Shown: positions 33,735-42,219 of the stretch, piece by piece | Position numbering within the stretch: position 1 is the stretch's first letter | Layout of the letters: each line of letters starts with the position of its first letter | Program-made: the position numbers and the translations under genes | The notes under the pieces: model-generated | Database searches by the model: none | Seen by the model: the letters and a program-made list of their open reading frames with translations, nothing else | What the model was told of the DNA's origin: nothing | Source: Selenomonadales bacterium UBA7018 | GTDB lineage: Bacteria; Bacillota; Negativicutes; Selenomonadales; Selenomonadaceae | Reading direction: 5' to 3' | Length of the DNA: 56,018 nucleotides | NCBI GenBank assembly: GCA_002448305.1 | Contig: DJWY01000009.1 | Span: forward strand, 61,244 to 117,261

Positions 33735-33880
33735 TAGCCAAGCCCAATGCATTCAAGACAAACTCGCGCCGCCTTTGCAAAAATTGTTTCCAATTCGCCG
33801 CGCTCAATCCCGAATAAAATCATTGCCGCGCTTGCCAAGAAAATTATTAGCCTATTCCTTGAGAAGTTTTTCGAGTTCAT
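33734..33880 (-). CDS. CD1871A-family CXXC membrane peptide
   Basis: A 48-residue protein that is easily missed. It has a basic N-terminus (MNSKNFSRNR), one membrane helix (LIIFLASAAMILFGI) and a C-terminal tail ending VCLECIGLG, matching what I know of the CD1871A-family CXXC motif-containing proteins. Its start, preceded by GAGG, overlaps the end of the thioredoxin-like gene by 29 bases, and its stop overlaps the next start. The CxxC at the membrane face suggests a thiol relay between the lipoprotein thioredoxin and the Fe-S protein. Confidence 0.8.
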   Translation of the reverse strand: MNSKNFSRNRLIIFLASAAMILFGIERGELETIFAKAARVCLECIGLG

Positions 33881-34388
33881 CTTTATAAGCCTCAACGTCC
33901 GCGCCGATAATCGCTCTGCCAACGACTTCGCCTTTGCTGTTTACAAAAATCGTCGTCGGCACCGCTTCAACGTTCTCCATAAATTTCATAAGTTGCGCGT
34001 CGGGGATAATGTTCACGAAATTTGCATTTGCCTCCTTTGTTATCTGAACTGCCTTTTTAATTTGCGAAGATTCTTCAGAGGCGTCGCAGACAAATCCGAT
34101 AATTTGCGCGTTTTCGGGGAGATTGCGAGCCATTTCACCGAGTTCGGGCATTTCAGCGATGCACGGCGGGCAGAACGTCCCCCAAATGTTTACGACGCTG
34201 ATTTTTTTCGCCGCGAAAATTTCATTGGTGACGGTTTCACCAGTGATAGTTTTTGCCGTGAAGTTCGGAATATTTTTCGCAACGGGCGAAGCTTGCGCGG
34301 TGCCTGAACTTTCAGTTTTGTCAGCGGAACCGCCGCAACCCGTCATTAGCAACGCCGCACAGATTATTATAAAAAGTTTTTTCATCAT
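33852..34388 (-). CDS. TlpA-like thioredoxin lipoprotein
   Basis: A 178-residue exported thiol-disulfide protein. The start is the first of two adjacent ATGs, nine bases after GGAG. Residues 1-17 are a lipoprotein signal with LLMTGC; a Ser/Ala-rich linker follows. The thioredoxin fold starts at about residue 40 (PNFTAKTITGETV), with the active site WGTFCPPC at about 71-78 and the cis-Pro loop VPTTIFVN near 142. It is the first gene of a three-gene overlapping operon with the CXXC peptide and the Fe-S membrane protein. Likely a periplasmic reductase; target unknown. Confidence 0.9.
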   Translation of the reverse strand: MMKKLFIIICAALLMTGCGGSADKTESSGTAQASPVAKNIPNFTAKTITGETVTNEIFAAKKISVVNIWGTFCPPCIAEMPELGEMARNLPENAQIIGFVCDASEESSQIKKAVQITKEANANFVNIIPDAQLMKFMENVEAVPTTIFVNSKGEVVGRAIIGADVEAYKDELEKLLKE

Positions 34389-34450
34389 GATAATCAACTC
34401 CAATCATTTTGGAAAATTTTATCACGCAAAACTTTTCCACGCAATAAAAA

Positions 34451-34482
34451 TTCCAAATTCCTAATTCCAAATTCCTAATTGC
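34451..34482 (+). repeat. ATTCCAAATTCCTAATT dispersed repeat, second copy
   Basis: Tandem seven-base-like units (ATTCCAA, ATTCCTA) lie in the gap between the thioredoxin gene and csaB. The same unit family is at 1265-1331 and 54289-54322. The remainder of this 166-base gap shows no clear promoter. Confidence 0.65.
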
Positions 34483-34554
34483 TTTTTTGGCAGGGGAATT
34501 GCGACGCGGGCAGAATAAATACTTACCATTTGAAAAAATTTTTTGAGGGTGAAC

Positions 34555-35646
34555 ATGAGAATTGTAATTTCCGGCTATTACGGCTCGAAAAACGGCGGCG
34601 ATGAAGCGATGCTCGCGGCAATGCTTGAAGTTTTGCGCGAAGAAGTTTCAGATTTGCAAGTTACAGTTATATCGCTCAATCCAGAATATACGCGCTTGCG
34701 TCACAAGGTCGACGCGGTACCCATGCCGGATATTTTTTCTATCATTAAAAAAATTCGTGCGGCAGATTTACTAATTTCAGGCGGCGGCTCTCTACTGCAG
34801 AACGTGACGAGCGGGCGCAGTCTTTATTATTACCTTGCAATAATTTTTTTCGCGCTCATCTTGCGGTGTCCGGTTATGCTTTACGCGCAGGGCATTGGTC
34901 CTATTCGCGGCGCATTGGCGCATAAACTCATGAATCTAATTGTTAATCGCGTCGATTTAATCACCGTCCGCGACAGAGGCTCCCTTGAGGAACTTGCACG
35001 CCTTAAAATCACGAGACCAAAAATCTTCTGCACCGCCGACCCTGTCTTAGCAATAAAACCTGTGCCGCTAGAAATCGGCGAAGAAATTTTATCGCACCAC
35101 GCGCTGAAAAAATCGGACGGGAAATTTATCGGCGTAGCTATTCGCCATTGGATGGACTGGGGACGTTTTCAAACTGAAATTGCCGCCGCTCTGGACAAAA
35201 TCATTGAGGAGACCGGCGCGAAGATTATTTTTATCCCAATGAAATTTCCGGAAGATATTCGCTCCGCCGTGATGACTGCCGAACTTATGAAGGAAAAATG
35301 TCTTGTCTTTGAAGAAGAATTTTCGACGCAGGAAATTTTAAGTTTAGTCGGTTGCATGGATTTATTAATCGGCGTCCGATTACACGCGCTGATTTTCGCG
35401 GGCGTTATGAACGTGCCGCTTTTGGGCATTTCCTACGACCCGAAAATTGAACGCTTTCTTGATTCGATTGGCGAAAAACCGCTGGGCAATATGTCAGACG
35501 TGACGGCGCAAGAAATTTTCGACGCGACGTTGAAAAAGCTATCAGAGGATAAAGAATTTCACGACGACACGCTACTAAAAGAATTAAACGCGCTCGCCCG
35601 CCAAAATGCAAAGCTCGCCGTCGAACTCGTCAAAAGTAAATCGTAA
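34555..35646 (+). CDS. csaB: Polysaccharide pyruvyl transferase CsaB
   Basis: A 363-residue enzyme that adds ketal-pyruvate to a wall-linked polysaccharide, creating the binding site for SLH domains. The ATG at 34555 follows TTGAGGGTGAAC and gives the family N-terminus MRIVISGYYGSKNGGDEAML. Further motifs are LISGGGSLLQNVTSGRSLYYY (about residues 78-98), YAQGIGPI, and GVRLHALIFAG near 282. In diderm Firmicutes SLH proteins tie the outer membrane to peptidoglycan, so CsaB probably supports envelope anchoring here. Confidence 0.93.
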   Translation: MRIVISGYYGSKNGGDEAMLAAMLEVLREEVSDLQVTVISLNPEYTRLRHKVDAVPMPDIFSIIKKIRAADLLISGGGSLLQNVTSGRSLYYYLAIIFFALILRCPVMLYAQGIGPIRGALAHKLMNLIVNRVDLITVRDRGSLEELARLKITRPKIFCTADPVLAIKPVPLEIGEEILSHHALKKSDGKFIGVAIRHWMDWGRFQTEIAAALDKIIEETGAKIIFIPMKFPEDIRSAVMTAELMKEKCLVFEEEFSTQEILSLVGCMDLLIGVRLHALIFAGVMNVPLLGISYDPKIERFLDSIGEKPLGNMSDVTAQEIFDATLKKLSEDKEFHDDTLLKELNALARQNAKLAVELVKSKS

Positions 35647-35648
35647 GC

Positions 35649-35687
35649 AAAAAAAATCGACTGCCATAATCGACAGCCGTTTTTTTT
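35649..35687. terminator. Terminator between csaB and sstT
   Basis: CGACTG and CAGCCG form a stem with one A-C mismatch around a ten-base loop, between an A-run of eight and a T-run of eight. It separates convergent genes. Confidence 0.6.
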
Positions 35688-35700
35688 GTTCAAATAAAAA

Positions 35701-36954
35701 TTATTCCGCCGCTCGTGGCGTTAAGTCTGCGGGATTTAATTTGCCCTGCTTCTTACGTTCAGCAAATTCCGCCGTCGCCGTGAAAAGCGCGTCGCTTGAT
35801 GAATTCAACGCCGTTTCGCACGAATCTTGCAACACGCCGATTATAAATCCTACGCCAACTACTTGCATCGCTATATCATTGTCAATTCCAAAGCTCGAAC
35901 ACGCTACCGGAATCAATAATAACGAACCGCCCGCGACTCCAGACGCTCCACACGCTCCAACCGTCGAAATTATGCACAGTAATAACGCCGTCGGCATGTC
36001 AACCGATATTCCTAGCGTATGCGCCGCCGCTAAACTCAAAACCGCTATCGTTATCGACGCGCCCGCCATATTTATCGTCGCGCCCAAAGGTATCGAAATC
36101 GAATATAAATCTTCGTTCAGCCCTAAACGTTTGCAAAGGCTCATGTTGACAGGAATATTCGCCGCGCTCGACCGCGTAAAAAAGGCGTATATCCCACTTT
36201 CCCGCAATGTAGCAAAAACTAGCGGATATGGATTTATTCCGAGCTTTATAAAAACGATTATTGGATTCATGATAAGTGCTACGCTGAAAAATGCCCCCAA
36301 AAGTACCGCCAAAAGTTTCGCGTAACCTAAAAGCGCGTCGACGCCGCTTGTTGCTATCGCGTCGGCCACTAATCCCATTATTCCGAACGGCGCAAACCGA
36401 ATTACCCATTGCACGACCTTCGTTACCGCTTTTGCTAAGTCTGAAAGCACATTATGCAATTCATCTCCACAATTTCGGAACGCTAAGCCCATTATCACGC
36501 CCCATGCCAATATTCCGATGTAATTTGCCGTCGTCAGCGCGTGTATCGGATTATCTACCACGTTCATTATGACATTTTGCAGAACTTCGACGATTCCTCC
36601 AGGCGGCGCGATTGTCGCATCAGGATTTATTTGCAATTTTAACGTCGTCGGGAATAAAAATGACGCCGTAACCGCGACTAGCGACGCTAAAAACGTTCCG
36701 ATAACATAAAGTTGGACTATCGGCTTCATTGTCGCGTTTGATTCCGATTTTTGACTCATCGCGTTCATTACTAGCACGAAAACTAATATCGGCGCGACGC
36801 CTTTTAATGCGTTGACGAAAAGTTTGCCGAATACCGCGATAACCGGCACCACTGTCGGCACAAATAACGCTAAAACAATTCCTATCACCAATCCTACGGC
36901 GATTAACTTTATAAGTGCTGTTTCGCCGTAGACTTTTGTTACTTTTGATAACAA
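35701..36954 (-). CDS. sstT: Serine/threonine:sodium symporter SstT
   Basis: This 417-residue dicarboxylate/amino acid:cation symporter family protein matches SstT in length and in segments such as FGKLFVNALKGVAPILVFVLVMNAM, FTRSSAANIPVNMSLCKRLGLNEDLYSISIPLGATINMAGASITI and GACGASGVAGGSLLLIP. It has eight membrane helices plus two re-entrant loops, with the NMAGA sodium-site motif. The start is TTG after GAGGAGGG. Its promoter overlaps the terminator of the upstream carD gene. Confidence 0.92.
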   Translation of the reverse strand: MLSKVTKVYGETALIKLIAVGLVIGIVLALFVPTVVPVIAVFGKLFVNALKGVAPILVFVLVMNAMSQKSESNATMKPIVQLYVIGTFLASLVAVTASFLFPTTLKLQINPDATIAPPGGIVEVLQNVIMNVVDNPIHALTTANYIGILAWGVIMGLAFRNCGDELHNVLSDLAKAVTKVVQWVIRFAPFGIMGLVADAIATSGVDALLGYAKLLAVLLGAFFSVALIMNPIIVFIKLGINPYPLVFATLRESGIYAFFTRSSAANIPVNMSLCKRLGLNEDLYSISIPLGATINMAGASITIAVLSLAAAHTLGISVDMPTALLLCIISTVGACGASGVAGGSLLLIPVACSSFGIDNDIAMQVVGVGFIIGVLQDSCETALNSSSDALFTATAEFAERKKQGKLNPADLTPRAAE

Positions 36955-36977
36955 TTTGCTCCCTCCTCAATCCTTTG

Positions 36978-37024
36978 TAAAAAAAATACGGTTGCATTAT
37001 ACAACCGATTAACATAATCTGCAA
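36978..37024 (-). promoter_or_regulatory. sstT promoter embedded in the carD terminator hairpin
   Basis: Leftward, TTGCAG (37019-37024) and TATAAT (36996-37001) are separated by 17 bases. The TATAAT is the loop of a perfect six-base hairpin CGGTTG/CAACCG followed by eight T, which forms a terminator for carD. One sequence thus ends one transcript and starts the next. Confidence 0.7.
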
Positions 37025-37033
37025 ATTTCATTT

Positions 37034-37513
37034 CTAATCAATCCCAATTTGTTCGTCGACCCATGCTGTTATCTCTTCGGGCGTCTTTTCGCACACGTAG
37101 ACAAGCTCCGTTATCAAAATTTGCCTCGATAAGTCAAGTAATTTCTTTTCGCCGCTCGAAACTTTCTTTTTGCTGTTCTGCCTAGTTAAATTCCGCGCAA
37201 CCGTCGCCGCGTCGAATATACTTCCCGTTTTTAGTCGCTCAAGGTTCATGTGGTATCTTTTATTCCAACTAATTTGTAATGATTCGCTCTCAGCTTGCAA
37301 AACTTTCGCTACTTCTTCGATTTGTTCCGGCTTTATTAGCTCTCGCAAGCCTACTTCTTCGACTTTGTCCACCGGTAGCATAAGTTTCATTTCGCCCACC
37401 GGCAAGCGCATGATGTAATATGAATTTTTGACGCCTCCGACTTCATTTTCCTCTATTTTCGTGATTTCGCCGGCACCGTGCATCGGATATACTAACTTAT
37501 CGCCGATTTTCAT
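37034..37513 (-). CDS. carD: CarD-family transcriptional regulator
   Basis: This 159-residue protein binds RNA polymerase beta subunit and stabilises open promoter complexes. The N-terminal Tudor-like RNAP-interaction domain is visible (MKIGDKLVYPMHGAGEI..., about residues 1-65, with YYIMRLPVGEMKLMLP). A helical DNA-contacting C-terminal domain follows (WNKRYHMNLERLKTG, LARN-like segment, KKLLDLSRQILITEL). Length is normal. RBS TAAGGAGGT. It is monocistronic, between its own sigma-A promoter and a terminator. Confidence 0.92.
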   Translation of the reverse strand: MKIGDKLVYPMHGAGEITKIEENEVGGVKNSYYIMRLPVGEMKLMLPVDKVEEVGLRELIKPEQIEEVAKVLQAESESLQISWNKRYHMNLERLKTGSIFDAATVARNLTRQNSKKKVSSGEKKLLDLSRQILITELVYVCEKTPEEITAWVDEQIGID

Positions 37514-37540
37514 CTCATGCTACCTCCTTAATTTTGCTAT

Positions 37541-37569
37541 ATTGTATCAAAAGCGGCGCGTAATGTAAA
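37541..37569 (-). promoter_or_regulatory. Sigma-A promoter of carD
   Basis: Leftward, TTTACA and TACAAT are separated by exactly 17 bases, 28 bases before the carD start. Confidence 0.75.
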
Positions 37570-37632
37570 GAATCTTCGCGTTTATGGCGTAGACTATTTT
37601 TTTTTGCTAAAATCGGCTCGGAGGTGATTTTT

Positions 37633-39849
37633 TTGTTAAATATTAAAGTTTTCGGTATCGTTCAGGGCGTCGGATTCCGTCCGTTCGTGAAAAATCTTGC
37701 TGACAGTCATAAAATCTTCGGAAACGTCGCTAATCGCGGTTCATACGTCGAAATTTATGCTCAAGGCGCGGAAAATGACCTAAATAACTTCATTTCTGCC
37801 CTAAAAACTCAAAATCCGCCGCGTTCTACCATTTTGAAAGTCGATATTTCCACTTTTCCCGATAAAAATTTCTCCGACTTCCAAATTATCGAAAGCGTGC
37901 ACGAAAAAGGCGATATTTTCGTTTCGCCGGATATTTCTATCTGCGAAAAATGCGCTGAAGAGCTTTTTAATCCCAAAAATCGCCGTTATTTGCACCCTTT
38001 TATTAACTGTACGGCTTGCGGTCCGCGTTTAACTATCCTAAAAAATATGCCTTACGACCGCGAACGCACTTCTATGAATGATTTTCCTATGTGCGACGCC
38101 TGCAAAGCCGAATATTTCGATAAAAATTCGCGTAGATTCGACGCACAGCCCATTTGTTGCAATGATTGCGGACCAAAAGTTTATATTTTAGGAAAAAATC
38201 TGCGCGGGCACGACGCGATTAAATTTGCTCGGAAAATTTTAGTTAGTGGCGGAATTGTCGCGATAAAAGGCATTGGCGGCTTTCATTTGGCTTGCGATGC
38301 GCATAATTTTAACGCCGTTGAACGCCTTCGCAACTCAAAAACCCGCCCGACTAAGCCTTTTGCCGTCATGTTTAGGAATATTTCTGCCGTTAAGCGCGAA
38401 TGTTATCTTTCCGACGCTGAAAAATCATTTTTGGACAGTCCGCAGAAACCGATTGTACTTTTGCAGAAAAAAATTGGCTCAATCGCCGAAAATGTCGCTC
38501 CGAACATAAATAAATTGGGCGTTTTATTGCCTTATACGCCTTTACACATGCTAATTTTTGATTTTCCGGACGAAATTTCCGATTTTCCAGACGCGCTGAT
38601 TATGACGAGCGGAAATCCTTCTGGCGTCCCGATAACCATTGATGACGACGCCGCAATTAAAAATTTTGACTTCTGCGACGCGATTTTAAGCCATAATCGG
38701 CAAATTTTGCTTCGCGCTGATGATTCTGTCATGGATTTTATAGAAAATCGCCCGTCAATGATTCGTCGCAGTCGTGGATTTGCGCCTCTGCCGATTTTTT
38801 TTAGTTCAAACAAAAAATCCGTCCTTGCAATCGGCGGCGAGCTGAAAAATACTTTTTGCCTAGCGAAAAATGATTTATTTTATGCGTCGCCCTATATCGG
38901 AGACGTTGGAAATTTGCAAACCGTCGAAGTTTTGGAGAAATCTATTGCCCGAATGAGCGATTTATTGGAAATTGAGCCGGAAATTATCGCTTGCGACCTG
39001 CACCCGCGCTATCAAACTACAATTTTAGCCGAAAAACTATCCGAAAAGCTTAAAATTCCGCTTGTAAAGGTTCAACATCATTACGCGCACATTTTAAGTT
39101 GCATGGCGGAGAATAATTTTGCTGGCGAAGTGATTGGCGTTGCTTTTGACGGCACTGGCTACGGTTTAGACGGAAAAATTTGGGGCGGCGAGTTTTTTTT
39201 ATGCGATACGAAAAATTTTGAGCGTGTCGCGTCGATAAAAAGCTTTAAACAGGCTGGCGGCGATAAATCTGCGCGGGAAGGCTGGCGAATTGCGCTTTCG
39301 TTTATGAATTTGGATATTGCGCGGGAATTAAGGCTTGCGGACGAAAAAAATTTACGCGGAGTGAAATTTTTACTGGACAACGATATAAATTGCGTAGAAT
39401 CGACGAGCGCGGGCAGAATTTTTGACGCGGCGGCGGCGATTTTAGGAGTTTGCAAGGTATCTAGCTACGAAGGTGAAGCGGCAATGCGATTGCAAGCGAT
39501 TGCGGAGCGTTCGGAGCGAAAATTTGCGGCAAAATCCATGAACACGGACGAAATTTTAGGCGAGATGATAAAAATGCGGCTTGCGGGCGAAAAAATTTGC
39601 GATTTGGCGAAATTATTTCATGATTTGCTAGCGGAAATGATTTTCGGGACGGTTTTGGGCATAAGCGAGCGTTCAAAAATAAAAACCGTCGCATTGAGCG
39701 GCGGAGTGTTTCAAAATTCGCTATTGAGCGGTCTTGTAATGGAAAAATTGCGATTTGCGGGCTTGAAAGTGCTTCGGCATGAGTTGATACCGGCGAATGA
39801 CGGCGGAATTTGTATCGGGCAGGCGATTTACGCGAAAAATTTAGTTTGA
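37633..39849 (+). CDS. hypF: Carbamoyltransferase HypF
   Basis: A 738-residue hydrogenase-maturation enzyme that makes the carbamoyl group for the nickel-iron site cyanide ligands. The TTG at 37633 is chosen because the earlier GTG lies inside the RBS GGAGGTGA. Domains in order: acylphosphatase (VFGIVQGVGFRPFV, residues 5-18), two Cx2Cx18Cx2C zinc fingers (about 105-180), YrdC-like (about 195-385) and the Kae1-like C-terminal half with VQHHYAHILSCMAE, AFDGTGYGLDGKIWGGEF and LSGGVFQNSLL. Length is normal. No other hyp genes are adjacent. It implies that the organism makes an uptake or evolving [NiFe] hydrogenase. Confidence 0.94.
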   Translation: MLNIKVFGIVQGVGFRPFVKNLADSHKIFGNVANRGSYVEIYAQGAENDLNNFISALKTQNPPRSTILKVDISTFPDKNFSDFQIIESVHEKGDIFVSPDISICEKCAEELFNPKNRRYLHPFINCTACGPRLTILKNMPYDRERTSMNDFPMCDACKAEYFDKNSRRFDAQPICCNDCGPKVYILGKNLRGHDAIKFARKILVSGGIVAIKGIGGFHLACDAHNFNAVERLRNSKTRPTKPFAVMFRNISAVKRECYLSDAEKSFLDSPQKPIVLLQKKIGSIAENVAPNINKLGVLLPYTPLHMLIFDFPDEISDFPDALIMTSGNPSGVPITIDDDAAIKNFDFCDAILSHNRQILLRADDSVMDFIENRPSMIRRSRGFAPLPIFFSSNKKSVLAIGGELKNTFCLAKNDLFYASPYIGDVGNLQTVEVLEKSIARMSDLLEIEPEIIACDLHPRYQTTILAEKLSEKLKIPLVKVQHHYAHILSCMAENNFAGEVIGVAFDGTGYGLDGKIWGGEFFLCDTKNFERVASIKSFKQAGGDKSAREGWRIALSFMNLDIARELRLADEKNLRGVKFLLDNDINCVESTSAGRIFDAAAAILGVCKVSSYEGEAAMRLQAIAERSERKFAAKSMNTDEILGEMIKMRLAGEKICDLAKLFHDLLAEMIFGTVLGISERSKIKTVALSGGVFQNSLLSGLVMEKLRFAGLKVLRHELIPANDGGICIGQAIYAKNLV

Positions 39850-39875
39850 AGTGGTTTTGAGGCGCAAAAGCGAAA

Positions 39876-40009
39876 TTGCAAATAAATGCAATTTTAACGT
39901 CTAGAAAATGGCGTGGTGACGCGGTTTTTGGGGGGGTACAAAAAAAGCCCCTATTTTTGGGGCAAATTTTTGCGGGTGAAACGGAAAAATGCATTTAAAT
40001 GCAATTTTA
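39876..40009. other. Gap with two AT palindromes and a terminator
   Basis: After hypF there are two related palindromes: AAATTGCA/TGCAATTT with a six-base spacer (39876-39897), and TGCATTTAAATGCA with AAAA/TTTT flanks (39988-40010). Both contain TGCAATTT. Between them lies a G7 run and a GCCCC/GGGGC terminator hairpin. The second overlaps the end of the DUF4127 gene. I see no gene here. Confidence 0.6.
39939..39972. terminator. Bidirectional terminator between hypF and the DUF4127 gene
   Basis: A perfect GCCCC/GGGGC stem with a seven-base loop is flanked by seven A and by AAATTTTT. It separates convergent genes. Confidence 0.8.
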
Positions 40010-41566
40010 TCAATCTAAGTCGATACGGCATTCAAACATGCGGTGCCAAGGGTTAGAAACGACAAAACCATTCCACTGCGGAAAATGTTCGACGGCGAAT
40101 TCATGCATAAGAACATTTTCGCGCTTGAGTATTTCGGATTCATGGTCGCCGAGATTTAAATAAATCGCCAAACCGTCGGGGCGTTTAGAAAGTTCGTCGG
40201 CGATAGCGGTGCGGACGTTGGCTTGATAAGCCCAGTCGTCAAGATAGCGCGTGGCAAGGAGCCGGTCAATCGAGGCGCGGCTCATTTTTTTTGCCAAAAT
40301 GCCGGTCGAGAGCGCGAAACCGCTAGTATTAGTCGCGGTATTCCAGCCGCCGTAACTTTGGAGCTTGAAAAGGAGATTTTTATCGCTAAGTTGCGCCATA
40401 AGGAAATTATCGGAGCCGTTCGCGCAGATAATATCGGCAATTCCGACGGGCAAATTATTATTAACGGCATTTTCGACCATATCGGCGAAATTTTCAGCGT
40501 TGCGGGCGAAATATTTCTGCTGTTTTTTAGTCAAAACTTGCGGCGGGAAAGAATTATGGAGTTCAAAAGTATTGCCTTTAGGGTCGGAGTTGACAAAAAG
40601 GACAAAATCGGCGCGTTCGGGCTTAGGAACGAACATTGCGCCGGCGATAATAATTTCGTCGCGAATAGACTGCCCAATTTCCTCGTCGGAGTAATGCGGG
40701 ATAGTTTTTGCGCCTTTTCCGCGATTAAATTGGACATTTACGAAAGGAATATGGCAATTTAAGTCATTAACGGCGCGAGTTAGGAGCAAAATAGCGAATT
40801 CATCAATTCCGGCGTGCGATTGTGCTTTAATTTTGGGAATATTTTCCATGTAGGCTAAAAGTTGGCGATTTTCGCGATGAGTTTGACAAAGTGGGGCGTT
40901 ATCGTCGCGCCCGATTACGAAAAAATTTATAACGTCGTCGTTCGTTAAGTCTAAAAGTTTTATAGTCATGGAAAGATTTTTAACGCGGCGAGCGAACCAA
41001 TTATCTAAAATTTCGTCTGGAATTTCATTTTCTAGGGCGGCGAGTTGCATTTTTTCGTTAGAATTAAGCTTAGAAGTCTCATTTTTATCCAAAAGTGCAG
41101 TGAGTTGGAAGATTTTCGCGCCGAATTGCCCATAATAGGCAGGTTCTTCGCGGTCGCCGGGCGTACCGAAAGACGGAGTGCGCATAAGCGAGCCGAAAGC
41201 GTATAAATTTAGGTTTGGATTATTATCGCGGAGAATTTTGAAGTTTTGGACGCGAGAATTGAGAATTTCGGCGGAAATTTCATGCGAACGGGACGGAATC
41301 AGCCCGCCATAAAGCAAAGCGTCGGAAGAAACGACAGCGGCGTTGACGAAGGGGGCATTTTCGTTAAACCAAGACCAAAGTTGGTCGGGATTGGTTAAAA
41401 ATTCGGTTGGCGGGGAAATAATTTCGTAACCGAGCTGAGAAATAACGTCTGAGGGCTGTTGAGAGGAAACTGGGCGGTTGTCGTGGGGTATAAAAAGGAT
41501 TTTTTCAGCGGAAACCTGCGCGGAAGTGGAAAAAATTATTAACAGAGCGATAAAAAATTTCAGCAT
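40010..41566 (-). CDS. DUF4127 family exported protein
   Basis: A 518-residue protein that matches the DUF4127 family in my reading (segments ILFIPHDNRPVSSQQPSDVI, SSDALLYGGLIPSRSHEI, GRDDNAPLCQTHRE, GDHESEILKRENVLMHEF). The ATG at 41566 follows GGAGGTG and starts a signal peptide MLKFFIALLIIFSTSAQVSA. Histidines and aspartates in DNRP and GRDDNAP suggest a hydrolase-like site, but the family function is unknown. It has its own promoter and faces cheX. Confidence 0.85.
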   Translation of the reverse strand: MLKFFIALLIIFSTSAQVSAEKILFIPHDNRPVSSQQPSDVISQLGYEIISPPTEFLTNPDQLWSWFNENAPFVNAAVVSSDALLYGGLIPSRSHEISAEILNSRVQNFKILRDNNPNLNLYAFGSLMRTPSFGTPGDREEPAYYGQFGAKIFQLTALLDKNETSKLNSNEKMQLAALENEIPDEILDNWFARRVKNLSMTIKLLDLTNDDVINFFVIGRDDNAPLCQTHRENRQLLAYMENIPKIKAQSHAGIDEFAILLLTRAVNDLNCHIPFVNVQFNRGKGAKTIPHYSDEEIGQSIRDEIIIAGAMFVPKPERADFVLFVNSDPKGNTFELHNSFPPQVLTKKQQKYFARNAENFADMVENAVNNNLPVGIADIICANGSDNFLMAQLSDKNLLFKLQSYGGWNTATNTSGFALSTGILAKKMSRASIDRLLATRYLDDWAYQANVRTAIADELSKRPDGLAIYLNLGDHESEILKRENVLMHEFAVEHFPQWNGFVVSNPWHRMFECRIDLD

Positions 41567-41593
41567 GGGTAACACCTCCGAAAAATTTTGTAC

Positions 41594-41622
41594 AGAATAG
41601 CACGGGGAAAAAAATTTAACAA
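41594..41622 (-). promoter_or_regulatory. Promoter of the DUF4127 gene
   Basis: Leftward, TTGTTA and TATTCT are separated by 17 bases, with an extended -10 (TGCTATTCT). It is 28 bases before the ATG. Confidence 0.65.
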
Positions 41623-41691
41623 GCGCGGCAGGTAAAATTCGTGTTTGCATAGAAAAATACATAAAACTTTAAGCGGAAGGAGATAGATAAG

Positions 41692-42159
41692 GTGGACGCA
41701 AAACTAGTGAACCCAATAATCGATGCATTCATGGAAGTAATGCCGCAAATGGGCTTTGCGATGCCGAAGCGGCAAAGAATTTACTTGCAAGAGAGAAATG
41801 TAATAAGCAGAGGCGTCACGATTAAAGTAGGGATAACGAAGCAACTGCGCGGGAACGTCGTATACAATATGACGGCGGACACGGCGAAATATATTGCGTC
41901 GACGATGATGTTAGGCGTGCCGGTGGAAAAGTTTAACGACTTAGTGAAAAGCGCGATACGCGAAATGGCGAACATGCTGACGGCGCGAGCGGCGACGCAA
42001 TATGCGCAAATGGGCTTTGAAGTGGACATAACGACGCCGGAATTGATGATTGAGGAAGATTACACGATAAAAATCAGCGAGGCGCATTATCTGACGGTCG
42101 AAATGGATTTAGGCGGCAAAAGAATAGACGTTGCGCTTTTCGTCGACCGCGAATACTGA
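41692..42159 (+). CDS. cheX: Chemotaxis phosphatase CheX
   Basis: A 155-residue CheC/CheX-type protein that removes phosphate from CheY-P. The phosphatase motif with Glu and Asn is visible as IREMANMLTARAA (about residues 84-96), and FMEVMPQMG lies near the N-terminus. The start is GTG after GAAGGAGAT. It stands alone, apart from other chemotaxis genes, between DUF4127 and the GntP permease, and ends at a terminator. Confidence 0.9.
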   Translation: MDAKLVNPIIDAFMEVMPQMGFAMPKRQRIYLQERNVISRGVTIKVGITKQLRGNVVYNMTADTAKYIASTMMLGVPVEKFNDLVKSAIREMANMLTARAATQYAQMGFEVDITTPELMIEEDYTIKISEAHYLTVEMDLGGKRIDVALFVDREY

Positions 42160-42173
42160 AAAAATTTTTGCAA

Positions 42174-42205
42174 CAAAAAAACTCCCGACAAGGGAGCATT
42201 TTTTA
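42174..42205. terminator. Bidirectional terminator after cheX and the GntP gene
   Basis: CTCCC and GGGAG form a stem with a five-base loop (GACAA), with seven A before and six T after. Confidence 0.8.
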
Positions 42206-42219
42206 TTAGGAATAAAACC

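Noticed and set aside
39461..39994. 177-codon leftward open frame overlapping the end of hypF
   Set aside because: It is antisense to the well-supported HypF C-terminal domain, is rich in Ser/Arg/Pro as expected of a shadow frame, and has no RBS.
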